From: Aliiglaciecola lipolytica
GTDB lineage: Bacteria > Pseudomonadota > Gammaproteobacteria > Enterobacterales > Alteromonadaceae
Direction of reading: 5' to 3'
Length of the DNA stretch: 64,000 nucleotides
Assembly (NCBI RefSeq): GCF_018860635.1
Contig: NZ_JAHKPT010000035.1
Span: 312,241-376,240 of the forward strand
In this document: positions 37,693 through 47,267 of the stretch, piece after piece
Layout of the letters: every line of letters starts with the position of its first letter
How positions within the stretch are numbered: the first letter of the stretch is position 1
Made by a program: the position numbers and the translations under genes
The notes under the pieces: generated by a model
The model's database searches: none
Seen by the model: only the letters and a program-made list of their open reading frames with translations
What the model was told of the DNA's origin: nothing

Positions 37693-38304
37693 ATGCGAGT
37701 AATTTTCTCTATATTGCTTGGTGCCGTCGTTGCTTTTGCCCTTTTTGTGGTAATGGCTAAGCTGGTTGCAAATTCTTCGCAACCAGCAAGTGAAGTACCT
37801 GAGTCACCTGTTATTGATATTGTAATGTCGGACCCAGACGAAGCAACACAAACTCGTCAACGTGTTCCACCACCACCTCCTCCTCCTCCTCAGCAACCGC
37901 CTAAAATTCAGCCGGTTGAACCTGATGTGGAAGACGCAAATGCTGATGGCGTAAGCTTTAACATGCCAGCTGTAGATGTTGGTGGCGCATCAATTGATAT
38001 CGGTGGCGTTGGTAATATGCAACGCGATGGTGAAGCAACTCCGATTGTTCGTATTGAGCCTAAGTACCCAGTGCAAGCCGCTCGAGATGGTAAGGAAGGA
38101 TGGGTTATTTTATCTTTCACTATCAACGAAGTAGGCGGCGTGGACGATGTTGATGTTTTGGATGCAGATCCTAAACGTATCTTCGACCGTGAAGCTAAAC
38201 GTGCATTGCGTAAGTGGAAATACAAGCCAAAAATCGTCGATGGGAAACCTGAAAAACAGTTCAATATGAAAGTGCAATTGGACTTTAAATTGGATCAAGG
38301 CTAA
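37693..38304 (+). CDS. tonB: TonB family energy transducer
   Basis: A 203-residue TonB2-type protein: N-terminal helix (about 4-25), a Pro-rich linker (VPPPPPPPPQQPPK) and a short C-terminal TonB domain (PIVRIEPKYPVQAARDGKEG). The linker is shorter than in E. coli TonB, as is usual for TonB2. It overlaps the next gene by one base (TAATG). It should energise receptors such as the three in this window. Confidence 0.95.
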   Translation: MRVIFSILLGAVVAFALFVVMAKLVANSSQPASEVPESPVIDIVMSDPDEATQTRQRVPPPPPPPPQQPPKIQPVEPDVEDANADGVSFNMPAVDVGGASIDIGGVGNMQRDGEATPIVRIEPKYPVQAARDGKEGWVILSFTINEVGGVDDVDVLDADPKRIFDREAKRALRKWKYKPKIVDGKPEKQFNMKVQLDFKLDQG

Positions 38305-39563
38305 TGAAAAAGTTTGTAATAAATGTTACTGCGATAGCAACTCTAGGTGCCGCTACATTGCTATCAAACACAGCAGCAGCTCAGTCGGCACCGGTAGCTT
38401 GTGCAGATTACAAGCGTGGCACAACCAATATCGTTGGTGAGCGCGTTGGTAAAAAGATTCAGAAAGCGCTTGAAGAGTATAATAACGATAATATCGATGG
38501 AGCTTTAGCTATTCTTTATGAAGTTGATGCTAAAGACGGATACGACAAAGCGTTTACTGATAATTTTATCGGCAAAATGTTGGCAGGTCAGGATGGTAAA
38601 GGAGCTAAGGCTCTTGAGTATCTTGAAGGATCTGTTAACCCAAAAGCACTCAACGACTCTGAGCATGCTAACACTGTGAGACTTGTTGCAGACCTTAGTA
38701 TGCAAGAGAAGGAATATGCTAAAGCTGTTAAGTATTATGAGCAGTGGATGACCTTCACTTGTAAAGAAGATCCAGACATCTATACACGTATGTCTCAAGC
38801 TTATTATGAGCTAAAAGATCTTCCTAAGATGGTTCCACCTGCTGATAAAGCGATTGCTTTGTATGAAAAACCTAACAAAAACCCTTATGTTTTAAAGTTG
38901 CAATCATTTTACGAACGTAAAATGTATCCGGAAACTGTCGCCGTTGCTGAAGAGCTAGTGCGTACTTTTCCTGAAAGCAAACAGTGGTGGTCACAATTAG
39001 GCTTTTTCTACATGTTAGTTGAGGACTATAAAAAAGCCCTTTCTACATTTGAAATTGCATACAATCAGGGTTACTTGGCTAAAAAGTCTGAAATAAAAGC
39101 ATTGTCACAATTATACGCGACTAATGAAATTCCATATAAAGCAGCTGTGCTTTTGGAAAAGTATATGAAGTCAGGTTTGATAGAAGAGAGTGAACAGACT
39201 TTATCGAGTCTTGCTAACTCTTACCATCAAGCAAGAGAGTATAAAACGGCAGCTAGCTATTATGAAAAGGCAGCTAAGATAGAAAACGACGCTGATTTAT
39301 ATCGCAAGCAAGGTATATTGTTACTTGCGGCAGAAGATTACAAAGGTTCAATAAATGCTTTACAAAAAGCGCTTGATAATGGAGCAGACCAAACTGGTCG
39401 AATTCATATCGCGATGATGGAAGCAAATATTTATACCGGTAACTTCCGTCAAGCTATGGTTCATGTTCGTGAAGCGAAGAAAGACAAAAACGTTGAACGT
39501 ACTGCTAGAGCTTGGGAACCGTATATTAAAGAAAAAGCGAAAAATCGCGGTATTAAAGTTTAA
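38304..39563 (+). CDS. TPR protein of the TonB cluster
   Basis: A 419-residue protein with a signal peptide (cut after AAA, about 26) and tetratricopeptide repeats throughout (for example EYAKAVKYYEQW, REYKTAASYYEKAAKI). It is probably periplasmic. TPR proteins close this cluster in related TonB systems; the role is unassigned but may be scaffolding. Codon overlap with tonB shows co-translation. Confidence 0.88.
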   Translation: MKKFVINVTAIATLGAATLLSNTAAAQSAPVACADYKRGTTNIVGERVGKKIQKALEEYNNDNIDGALAILYEVDAKDGYDKAFTDNFIGKMLAGQDGKGAKALEYLEGSVNPKALNDSEHANTVRLVADLSMQEKEYAKAVKYYEQWMTFTCKEDPDIYTRMSQAYYELKDLPKMVPPADKAIALYEKPNKNPYVLKLQSFYERKMYPETVAVAEELVRTFPESKQWWSQLGFFYMLVEDYKKALSTFEIAYNQGYLAKKSEIKALSQLYATNEIPYKAAVLLEKYMKSGLIEESEQTLSSLANSYHQAREYKTAASYYEKAAKIENDADLYRKQGILLLAAEDYKGSINALQKALDNGADQTGRIHIAMMEANIYTGNFRQAMVHVREAKKDKNVERTARAWEPYIKEKAKNRGIKV

Positions 39564-39595
39564 CTTTAAGATCTCGATAGCAATATTGTTACCTT

Positions 39596-39625
39596 TAAAA
39601 GGCTTCTTAATAGAAGCCTTTTTTA
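39596..39625 (+). terminator. Terminator of the TonB-system operon
   Basis: AAAAGGCTTCT and AGAAGCCTTTTTT form a long stem with a TAAT loop and a T-run. The rest of the 319-base gap to tmcA (to 39882) is AT-rich and holds nothing else I recognise. Confidence 0.85.
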
Positions 39626-39882
39626 TTGCTCTCTCACTATTCATAAATGTAAGCCTAATTAAAAGATTTTTGTAGGTTTTTTAGGTTTATTGTTGATAGC
39701 TGATGGTTTTTAAATGTCCTCAATCTTATCTAATTTTTTTCATCTCTGTTTTTTTTTGGTCACTTCATCGGCCTGTCGTTTACTCTAATTTATTGTTGTT
39801 TAATTCGGATTGTTGAAATCAAGTTAGCGGATGATGCTGAAAGAACCGTGTTTATCTTAGCGATATTTAATGGAAGTAGAGC

Positions 39883-42054
39883 TTAATTTTTAATGAGTTT
39901 TTTTAATTGTTCTCGAAAGTAACTTTCAATTTGTTTTTTACCTGCTAACTTGTAGTTAGTACATAGCTGAGGATAGCTGTTTTTAGCGACTATCACATCA
40001 TTAATAAATTTCCACCCATGGATGGCCTCTTCATCTAGAGTCTGCAAATTTATAGAAAGACTTTTTATCCAATTGAATACAGCAAACTCAACTGCAAACA
40101 GAGGGCGATTACCTGCAATAAATTGGGTCATTAAATTACGCCAATACATTTTCATTTTATGACTGTCATATGGCTGTGCAGATTTTTTTAATTTAAGGTT
40201 GTTGAATATTAGTTCAACTAAAGCAGGGGAAAGCGTTTTTAGGCGGTAATCTTTTTGATAGTGTATTTGCTGAGTGCAAATTAGGTTTAAAAATTTGCTA
40301 ATCTGGTTAGCATTACAAGACAATGGTTTGAGCATAATTGCACTGAATTCTCCACTTGAAGCGTCTTGTTTAATACCAAGTTTTACCAACTGAAAATCAT
40401 TGTTGTACCAAAATAGCGCGAGCTCTTTTGTTATTCCAAACGAACTACCTAAAAAATCTACCTTATGTTCTTCTGCAGATCTTTGTATATGGGCTAACAG
40501 CTGCGAGCCCACTTTTTTATGCCTATATTCTTGTTTGACTGCTATTCTAATCACGCGTATATAGCGCTTTAACAAGTACTCTGGATTATTATTATCAAAT
40601 GCTAACCGTTGCGGAATTAAGTGGCCAAGGATGCGTCTACTGCCTTGGGCAATGTCTATTGCAATTGGAGTTAGATCTTCCCCTCCCTCTAAGGCGGTGA
40701 GGGCGACTCCTATTGGCTCTGCATATTGATTACTAAACACGTGAATGTGTTGATCTCCATCCAACATTCTAACCAAATCGTCTGGTGAAGTTTGATAATG
40801 GGCATCAACTAACAATTCAAATACCCCTTGTAATAGCGATGGCTGCTTGATTAATTGTGCTCCATTATAAACCTCGTAAACCAATTCATTGGAAGAGTTG
40901 GAAATACTCTGGTATTCAGTCAACCGCTTGGATACCGAACTCTGGGTTGTGGTTTTTAGCGCCATGACCTTATGCCAAAAGGCTTCAAGAGGGTCATTTT
41001 CGAACCAGCGAATAGGTGTGTGCAACATGAATTCACGAAAGTGTGCAAAATAGGTTCTTAAAAAAGATTTAAAGCGTAACTCAAAGCCTCTGCCGCTGCC
41101 TTCATAACCATGAACTGTTGTACTGAGAACTACGTTTGGATAAAGCTGAACTAATTTTTCTAACACTTCTGAGGGCAATGAGGCGGCTTCATCGACGAAT
41201 AACCAATCGGCTTTTGGTTGGGTTTGAATAATTTTATCGAAAGGAACATACGCCAAGTGATTCGCTAAAATTTGTTTAATATCTCGGCTAGGGTCATTTG
41301 TTTTTAAAATTTTCGAAGCTTGTTCAAATATTTTTTGAGTCATGGAACGATGGGCTGACGTCACTAAAAATGTGGTATTCGTTGACATGATTAATTGTCC
41401 AGCTGCAATTCCTAAAGCAGATGATTTTCCTCTGCCTCTGTCTGCAAGAACGACTATCTGATTGTTATCTTTAGAATATGCAAACTTGATATATTCCACC
41501 AACTGAAACTGATCAGCAGTCATACATACTTCATCTTGAAAATGGCTTTTTCTCAATTCGGTTGTTTCTGCTTGAGTTAGTTGCAATTGTTGTTGTTGCC
41601 AGATTGAAACGCCAGGGAAGGTTTTAATATGCTCCACTAACCATTCTATAAATGGCGAGTGAGGACGGCTTGTATTAGGCACTAATCCTTGAACTGTACT
41701 TTGCGTATTGCCATTTTGTGACCAAGCATCTAGTTCTGGGCAAAGTAATATCATCAAGCCGCCTTTACTCACACAGCCGCTCAAAGCGAGTAGGGCATTG
41801 CCTCTAATATCAGCAAAGCCATCATATACCACCCATTCGAATTCTTGACCTAAAACGCTCCTATATTGCTTTGATTCAATATTTTTTACAGAATCAATAT
41901 CACCGACACAAATACTCGATGTTGGAGCATGTGCAGTAAGTATATTTGTTATCGATTCTTTAACCCACTCCTGCGATCCGGATATAACCAACAACTGTCG
42001 GTGACCGATATTGCGTCTGCGTTTCTCAAGCCAAGTTAATACTTCTAATGTCAT
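39883..42054 (-). CDS. tmcA: tRNA(Met) cytidine acetyltransferase
   Basis: A 723-residue TmcA that forms N4-acetylcytidine at the wobble base of elongator tRNA-Met. N-terminal DUF1726 domain, helicase-like ATPase with Walker A LADRGRGKSS and Walker B WLFVDEAASLP, then a GNAT acetyltransferase domain (RIAVKQEYRHKKVGSQLL) and a tRNA-binding tail. Slightly longer than E. coli TmcA (671). Single gene, divergent from the thioesterase across 69 bases. Confidence 0.94.
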   Translation of the reverse strand: MTLEVLTWLEKRRRNIGHRQLLVISGSQEWVKESITNILTAHAPTSSICVGDIDSVKNIESKQYRSVLGQEFEWVVYDGFADIRGNALLALSGCVSKGGLMILLCPELDAWSQNGNTQSTVQGLVPNTSRPHSPFIEWLVEHIKTFPGVSIWQQQQLQLTQAETTELRKSHFQDEVCMTADQFQLVEYIKFAYSKDNNQIVVLADRGRGKSSALGIAAGQLIMSTNTTFLVTSAHRSMTQKIFEQASKILKTNDPSRDIKQILANHLAYVPFDKIIQTQPKADWLFVDEAASLPSEVLEKLVQLYPNVVLSTTVHGYEGSGRGFELRFKSFLRTYFAHFREFMLHTPIRWFENDPLEAFWHKVMALKTTTQSSVSKRLTEYQSISNSSNELVYEVYNGAQLIKQPSLLQGVFELLVDAHYQTSPDDLVRMLDGDQHIHVFSNQYAEPIGVALTALEGGEDLTPIAIDIAQGSRRILGHLIPQRLAFDNNNPEYLLKRYIRVIRIAVKQEYRHKKVGSQLLAHIQRSAEEHKVDFLGSSFGITKELALFWYNNDFQLVKLGIKQDASSGEFSAIMLKPLSCNANQISKFLNLICTQQIHYQKDYRLKTLSPALVELIFNNLKLKKSAQPYDSHKMKMYWRNLMTQFIAGNRPLFAVEFAVFNWIKSLSINLQTLDEEAIHGWKFINDVIVAKNSYPQLCTNYKLAGKKQIESYFREQLKKLIKN

Positions 42055-42123
42055 ATGCTTTTTTAGTTGAATTCTTGATATAGTTCAACTCCCTAGTGTA
42101 TTGAATAAATTTAAGGAATACGA

Positions 42124-42540
42124 ATGCGCTTTCTATCTCGAAGGTTAGTGATGCCAGGAGATTTAAATTATGCTGACGCGTTATTTGGTGGTCGAGCATT
42201 GGAATGGATTGATGAAGAAGCTGCTATCTATGCTATTTGTCAGTTAGAAACGAATGTGTTGGTAACAAAGCATATTGGTGAAATTACATTTGAATCTCCA
42301 GCGTTAAAAGGAGATGTAGTAGAATTTGGTCTGGCGACTAAAAAAGTTGGGCGTACTTCGATAACTATAACCTGCATGGTTCGCAATAAGGTGACCAAAA
42401 AAACCATATGCGTGGCGGATGATATTGTATTTGTCAGTTTAGATCCAACTACCAGAGAGCCTGTGCCTCATGGCAAAACGATTAAAGATTTGGAACAACA
42501 AACCCAGCAAGAATTAAGATCATTGAATTTAAGTGATTAG
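42124..42540 (+). CDS. yciA: YciA-type acyl-CoA thioesterase
   Basis: A 138-residue hot-dog fold thioesterase that hydrolyses acyl-CoA in the cytoplasm. The family motif DLNYADALFGGRALEWIDEEAA, with catalytic Asp in WIDE, and the following THI-like helix segment (VTKHIGEITFESPALKGD) match YciA. The ATG is preceded by AAGGAATACG. Confidence 0.85.
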   Translation: MRFLSRRLVMPGDLNYADALFGGRALEWIDEEAAIYAICQLETNVLVTKHIGEITFESPALKGDVVEFGLATKKVGRTSITITCMVRNKVTKKTICVADDIVFVSLDPTTREPVPHGKTIKDLEQQTQQELRSLNLSD

Positions 42541-42580
42541 TTTCTTGTAACGTTATCCAAACTCAATTTGTTTGAGATAA

Positions 42581-42617
42581 AAATGCCGCTGACGTTTTGA
42601 AGTTAGCGGCATTTTTT
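42581..42617. terminator. Bidirectional terminator between yciA and yqhD
   Basis: AATGCCGCTGAC (42582-42593) pairs with GTTAGCGGCATT (42602-42613), with one mismatch and T- and A-runs on the two sides. It serves both convergent genes. Confidence 0.85.
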
Positions 42618-42620
42618 ATT

Positions 42621-43775
42621 CTATAAACTTGCGGTAACTATTTTTCTAACATCTTCAGGCGTAATGTTTTGCCTTTCACCTATTTTAGTTTTGCCCGCTT
42701 TTTCGAGTCTCGAAGCAACCTTTTCGGCTACATCACTATCAATGTCATATTCAGATAGGGTGGTCTTGATTCCCATATCTCGGAAAAATTGTTCAGTTTT
42801 TTCAATAACTAAATTGATTGCCCCTTCTTCATCATAGCGGCTTAATCCCCAAACTCGCTCTGCATATTGAAGCAGTTTTTCCCGTTTGTGTTCACGCTGA
42901 TGTTGCATTACACGGGGTAAAATAATTGCAAGGGTAACGGCATGATCTAAATTATAAAGGGCTGTTAACTCATGCCCTATCATATGGGTAGACCAATCTT
43001 GAGGTACTCCAGCGCCAATCAGTCCACTTAACGCTTGTGTCGCATTCCACATTAGATTCGCACGCAATTCATAATCTTTAGACATGAGCACCTGCGGCCC
43101 GATATCAATTAAGTTGCTTAAGATCGATTCCGCAAATCGGTCTTGAACACTCGCATTTACGGGGTAGGTTAGATATTGCTCAATAACATGTACAAATGCA
43201 TCTACCACACCATTTGCCAGTTGGCGTTCCGGTAAAGAGTAGGTGACTTCTGGGTCTAGTACCGCGAATTGAGGTCTAACATGTTCCGACATGAAGGGTA
43301 ATTTAAGATTATATTCTCGACGAGTTACCACTGAGCTGGTATTGGTTTCAGTACCTGTCGCTGGGAGTGTTAATATGCAGCCAAGACTTTTAGCACTTTT
43401 AACTTTTGCACCCTTAGCTAAAATGTCCCAAGGTTCGCCTTCGAAATCTGTGGCTGCGGCGACAAATTTAGCTCCGTCGATGACTGAGCCACCTCCAACT
43501 GCGAGAATAAATTCTACGTCTTCTGATTTCACCATTGATACGGCTTTCATCAATGTTTCAAATTCGGGGTTAGGCTCCACCCCGGAAAATTCACACCAAT
43601 CGTGCCCCTCAAGTTGTTCAATAACTTGTTGATAGATACCGTTGTTTTTGATACTTCCACCGCCGTATATCAACATGATTTTGGCACTGGGTAGTAAAGT
43701 GGATAATTTACTAATACTGTCTTTTCCAAAAACAACTTTAGTGGGATTGTAGTAGATAAAATTTTGCATTTTCAA
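42621..43775 (-). CDS. yqhD: YqhD-like NADPH-dependent aldehyde reductase
   Basis: A 384-residue iron-containing (group III) alcohol dehydrogenase family protein. Close resemblance to E. coli YqhD throughout: YNPTKVVFGK, YGGGSIKNNG, LAVGGGSVIDGAKF, and metal ligands in NGVVDAFVHVIEQY and HMIGHELTALYNLDHA. YqhD uses NADPH to reduce short-chain and lipid-peroxidation aldehydes. The full length fits. Confidence 0.9.
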   Translation of the reverse strand: MKMQNFIYYNPTKVVFGKDSISKLSTLLPSAKIMLIYGGGSIKNNGIYQQVIEQLEGHDWCEFSGVEPNPEFETLMKAVSMVKSEDVEFILAVGGGSVIDGAKFVAAATDFEGEPWDILAKGAKVKSAKSLGCILTLPATGTETNTSSVVTRREYNLKLPFMSEHVRPQFAVLDPEVTYSLPERQLANGVVDAFVHVIEQYLTYPVNASVQDRFAESILSNLIDIGPQVLMSKDYELRANLMWNATQALSGLIGAGVPQDWSTHMIGHELTALYNLDHAVTLAIILPRVMQHQREHKREKLLQYAERVWGLSRYDEEGAINLVIEKTEQFFRDMGIKTTLSEYDIDSDVAEKVASRLEKAGKTKIGERQNITPEDVRKIVTASL

Positions 43776-44089
43776 ATCCGAAATTATGTAAAGAAGCTGA
43801 AAAGTGTCGATTAACTATATTGAACCACTAAGTGAGAAATTCAAGTTGAATGTATGAATTAACCGTCATTCATCAGTTCTATGATTTGCCTAATTGGCAG
43901 CGTAGTTTTACAAATTCAAAATATTCAATAAGTTAACTTGCGTTTTTAATTGGGGAGTCCGAAGCTTTCGACTTTATTAATTTTGCATGCGCAATCCATA
44001 CCAATTTCAAAAAACAGCAATATATTCATGGCGATTCCATTACGCCCTTGCTATCATCTCGCCGTTCAAGTTAAACACTAACTTGTTAC

Positions 44090-44169
44090 ACCAAGGGGTG
44101 CTCTTTGCTGAGATCTAATTTATTGGAAACCCTTATACCTGATCCGGATAATACCGGCGTAGGAATGGT
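44090..44169 (+). promoter_or_regulatory. TPP (thiamine pyrophosphate) riboswitch
   Basis: The THI-box elements are in order: AAGGGGTGC, GCTGAGA, AACCCTTATACCTGATC, GGATAATACCGGCGTAGGAA. P1 closes as ACCA (44090-44093) with TGGT (44166-44169). It lies 73 bases before a TonB-dependent receptor gene. TPP binding should repress the operon. The 314 bases between yqhD and the riboswitch (43776-44089) hold the two divergent promoters, which I cannot define. Confidence 0.96.
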
Positions 44170-44212
44170 CATCAAGAACTTCTTAAAGCTCTCCATTTAC
44201 TGCCGAAATACC

Positions 44213-44240
44213 GGATCTTTTCATTAATTAGAAGAGATCC
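44213..44240 (+). promoter_or_regulatory. Hairpin that covers the receptor ribosome binding site
   Basis: GGATCTTTT (44213-44221) pairs with AAGAGATCC (44232-44240), nine pairs with one G-U and a 10-base loop. The right arm contains the GAAGAG ribosome binding site of the receptor gene starting at 44243. No T-run follows. This is consistent with translational control by the TPP riboswitch. Confidence 0.65.
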
Positions 44241-44242
44241 AA

Positions 44243-46306
44243 ATGAAATTAAAATTTCCTTTACTTTACACAACCTTATTAAGTGCAATTCCTGCATACG
44301 CGTTAGCAAGTGAAAATCTAGAAGTGATTACTGTTACCTCAGACTTCAGAGAAAACGATATTCAGAACGTCACTGCCAGTGTCAGTGTGATATCTGAAGA
44401 GGTGATTGAACAACGCAATGGCTTTCATCTTGAGGATATTTTAGGGGTAGGTGCCAATATTAACTTTAGCAGTGGCGCTTCCCGAGGACGTTTTATACAA
44501 ATACGTGGAATTGGTGAACGTAGTCAATATTCTGAACCTAATAATCCCTCAGTAGGATTGTTAGTAGATGATTTTGATTTTTCTGGATTTGCCGGCATCG
44601 GCACCCTGTTCGATGTTGAACAAGTAGAAATTTTGCGTGGACCGCAGGCTACTGAGTTTGGCGCTGCGGGTATGGCTGGAACAATTAAAATCAAAACCGC
44701 CGAGGCAAATGAGCAGCAACAAACAAAATTTCTTGCCACTGTTGCTCAGCAAAATACTTGGAATATTGGTGCAGCTTACGGTAATCAAATTACTGATAAA
44801 CTTTTCTATCGTGTTGCCATCAACCAGTTTAAAAGTGACGGTTTTATCTACAATCAATTTTTAGATAGAGATGATACCGATAACTTAGATGAGTTGACTG
44901 CGCGTTTGAAGCTCAAGTTTCTAGCAACCGATAACACAACCATCGATTTTAATTATCAGTATTTTGATATTGATAATGGCTATGATGCGTTTTCACTTGA
45001 TAATGATGGGGTTACTCGCTCAGATGAGCCTGGTGTTGATACTCAAGAAACCCATGCTTTTGGCATAAAAGCGAAGATTGAATTTGCAAAATCTACACTT
45101 ATTGGTTCATTGAACCACACTACATCAGATTCAGTGTACGGCTATGATGAAGACTGGACTTATGTGGGCTTTCACCCTTGGGAATACAGCTCGACTGATT
45201 ACTATTATCGTGAGAGGGATTTAACCAGTGTTGATTTGAGAGTTGTTTCAAATGACAACGGATTGATTTTTGATGATAGCACGCAGTGGCTAATTGGTTT
45301 TTTTGCTCGTGATATTGATGAAAATACGCGCAGAAATTATACCTATGCAGAGCAAGACTTCACCAGTCAATATGAACCTCAAAATTTGGGGGTATATGGT
45401 CAAACCGACACCCAGCTTACGTCAAATCTAAATTTAAGCGTTGGTCTTAGAGCGGATCGTTTTGAGATGGATTATATCAACAATGACGGTTATATCGAGC
45501 AGCAAACGGATACCATGCTAGGTGGTAAAGTTGTTCTTAAATATTCAATAAATCAAGCATCTGTGTATACGAGTGTTTCGCGAGGGTATAAAGCAGGTGG
45601 ATTCAACCCTGACCAACGGGTAAGCGAAGCAAGTCGTTTATTTTCTCCTGAGTACAACTGGAACTACGAAGTTGGCATTAAAGGACAAGCCTTTGACGAT
45701 CAACTCTTTATGCGAGTTGCACTTTTCTACATGGATAGAGAAGACACCCAAGTTAGTGACTATGACGTGCAAATCAGCGAAGAAGGTATTCCGAGTTTTA
45801 TTGATATCATCGGCAACGCAGATGTGGGAACCAACAAAGGTTTAGAAGTAGAACTTGATTGGCAAGTATCCGAGTTGTTAAACCTGACTGCTAATTATGG
45901 TTATCTAGACGCTTATTTTGGAAGTTATACCCAGGCCGACGGCACCTATATTGATAAACAATGGCAAGCCCAAGCGCCAAAAAATTCATTTAACTTAGCT
46001 GCTGTCGGGTATTTATCTCAAACTGTAAGTGTGCGCTTAGAAGCGGATGGCAAAGACAACTATCGTTTTTCCGATGGGCACGATGTGGAATCACCTTTCA
46101 CTGTTTTAGTAAATGCGCAATTACGTTTAGATTGGCAGGATTGGACGTTTTCTCTATGGGGTAAAAACATACTGGACCGCGAACATTACGTTAGAGGGTT
46201 CGGTGGTTTTAGTAATGATCCGCGAGACGGATATGCGACGCCTCAACCTTACCTGCAACTTGGCGATGGTCGTCAATTCGGACTTACCGCAAGCTTACGT
46301 TATTAA
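44243..46306 (+). CDS. TonB-dependent receptor for thiamine or a precursor
   Basis: A 687-residue outer-membrane receptor with signal peptide (cut after ALA, about 22), TonB box-like LEVITVTSDF, plug (GFHLEDILGVGANINFSSG, VEILRGPQATEFGAAGMAG) and barrel ending in a Tyr-terminal strand (LTASLRY). The TPP riboswitch and the following thiamine genes indicate that it imports thiamine or a related compound across the outer membrane. Confidence 0.93.
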   Translation: MKLKFPLLYTTLLSAIPAYALASENLEVITVTSDFRENDIQNVTASVSVISEEVIEQRNGFHLEDILGVGANINFSSGASRGRFIQIRGIGERSQYSEPNNPSVGLLVDDFDFSGFAGIGTLFDVEQVEILRGPQATEFGAAGMAGTIKIKTAEANEQQQTKFLATVAQQNTWNIGAAYGNQITDKLFYRVAINQFKSDGFIYNQFLDRDDTDNLDELTARLKLKFLATDNTTIDFNYQYFDIDNGYDAFSLDNDGVTRSDEPGVDTQETHAFGIKAKIEFAKSTLIGSLNHTTSDSVYGYDEDWTYVGFHPWEYSSTDYYYRERDLTSVDLRVVSNDNGLIFDDSTQWLIGFFARDIDENTRRNYTYAEQDFTSQYEPQNLGVYGQTDTQLTSNLNLSVGLRADRFEMDYINNDGYIEQQTDTMLGGKVVLKYSINQASVYTSVSRGYKAGGFNPDQRVSEASRLFSPEYNWNYEVGIKGQAFDDQLFMRVALFYMDREDTQVSDYDVQISEEGIPSFIDIIGNADVGTNKGLEVELDWQVSELLNLTANYGYLDAYFGSYTQADGTYIDKQWQAQAPKNSFNLAAVGYLSQTVSVRLEADGKDNYRFSDGHDVESPFTVLVNAQLRLDWQDWTFSLWGKNILDREHYVRGFGGFSNDPRDGYATPQPYLQLGDGRQFGLTASLRY

Positions 46307-46324
46307 TCAAATTGGACACTAATT

Positions 46325-46582
46325 ATGAAATCAGTAGTTGAAATCTCGTTATATCCACTTAACCAAAAATACTTAGCACCAATCCAAGACTTTATTGACC
46401 GACTCAATAGTTATTCGCAGTTGACGACATCAACGAGTGATACCAGCACCATAGTGCGCGGAGATATGACTGAGTTAATGGGCATCTTGAATACCGAAAT
46501 GCAAAAAACCTATGAACAAGTTGGTCAAGCGATATTTGTTTGTAAATTCTTAAATGGCGATGCTATGGGTGAGTCTAAGTAA
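46325..46582 (+). CDS. YkoF/MTH1187-type thiamine-binding protein
   Basis: An 85-residue ferredoxin-like fold protein of the thiamine-binding (UPF0045/YkoF-like) family: VEISLYPLNQKYLAPIQDFI, then GDMTELMGILNTEM. No signal peptide, so it is cytoplasmic. It probably binds thiamine or hydroxymethylpyrimidine. Its position inside a TPP-regulated operon, sharing TAATG with pnuT, supports this. Confidence 0.82.
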   Translation: MKSVVEISLYPLNQKYLAPIQDFIDRLNSYSQLTTSTSDTSTIVRGDMTELMGILNTEMQKTYEQVGQAIFVCKFLNGDAMGESK

Positions 46583-47211
46583 TGGAAGACCTGTATGTTG
46601 TGCTAGTCGAACAGGTTAGACAACAATCGGTACTAGAAGTAGTAGCAGTGACTTTTTCACTGCTCTACCCTTGGTTAGCGGCGCGCCAAAATATATTGTG
46701 TTGGCCGGCTGCTCTGATTAGTACCACTCTTTACGTTTATATTTTTTGGGAAGTCAGTTTGCCCTTCAATAGCCTGCTTAATATGTATTATTTAGTGATG
46801 GCAATTTATGGTTGGTTGAGATGGCAAAAAACAACTCAGAATGATGTGCTTAAAGTGTCCGAGGTTCCGCTGGTCGTGCATTTATGGATGGTCTCTTTGT
46901 TAGTTGTTATGGGGTTGGCATTGCCTCATCTTGTAACACTTTCATGGCAAGGAAGTGATTTGTATCTAGATGCTTTTGTGACAGTTTTCAGTGTCTATGC
47001 CACCTATTTAATGGCTAACAAGGTGCTTGAAAATTGGCTATTTTGGATTGTCATCAATACATTCGCAGCATATCTATATTTCATCAACGGATTGTTACTG
47101 ACTGGCGTAATGTTTATTTGGTATTTTGGCTTAGCAATTTATGGATATATTAAATGGAAAAAAGCCTATAAAGTCGAATCTTTGCCAGAGGAAGCCTACC
47201 AAAAAATCTAA
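46582..47211 (+). CDS. pnuT: PnuT-type thiamine transporter
   Basis: A 209-residue PnuC-family inner-membrane facilitator with about seven helices. Aromatic motifs such as NLLNMYYLVMAIYGWLRW and the late repeat FIWYFGLAIYGYIKW are typical of the family. PnuC itself takes nicotinamide riboside; members under TPP riboswitches are called PnuT and take thiamine. Translationally coupled to the preceding gene. Confidence 0.88.
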   Translation: MEDLYVVLVEQVRQQSVLEVVAVTFSLLYPWLAARQNILCWPAALISTTLYVYIFWEVSLPFNSLLNMYYLVMAIYGWLRWQKTTQNDVLKVSEVPLVVHLWMVSLLVVMGLALPHLVTLSWQGSDLYLDAFVTVFSVYATYLMANKVLENWLFWIVINTFAAYLYFINGLLLTGVMFIWYFGLAIYGYIKWKKAYKVESLPEEAYQKI

Positions 47212-47267
47212 CTTGAGTCGGCAGCATAGCAAGAGTATGCTCAGAATGTCAGATTAAAGGAAAGAAG

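Noticed and set aside
44213-44240. Rho-independent terminator of the riboswitch
   Set aside because: The stem has no T-run after it and contains the ribosome binding site, so a translational mechanism is more likely.
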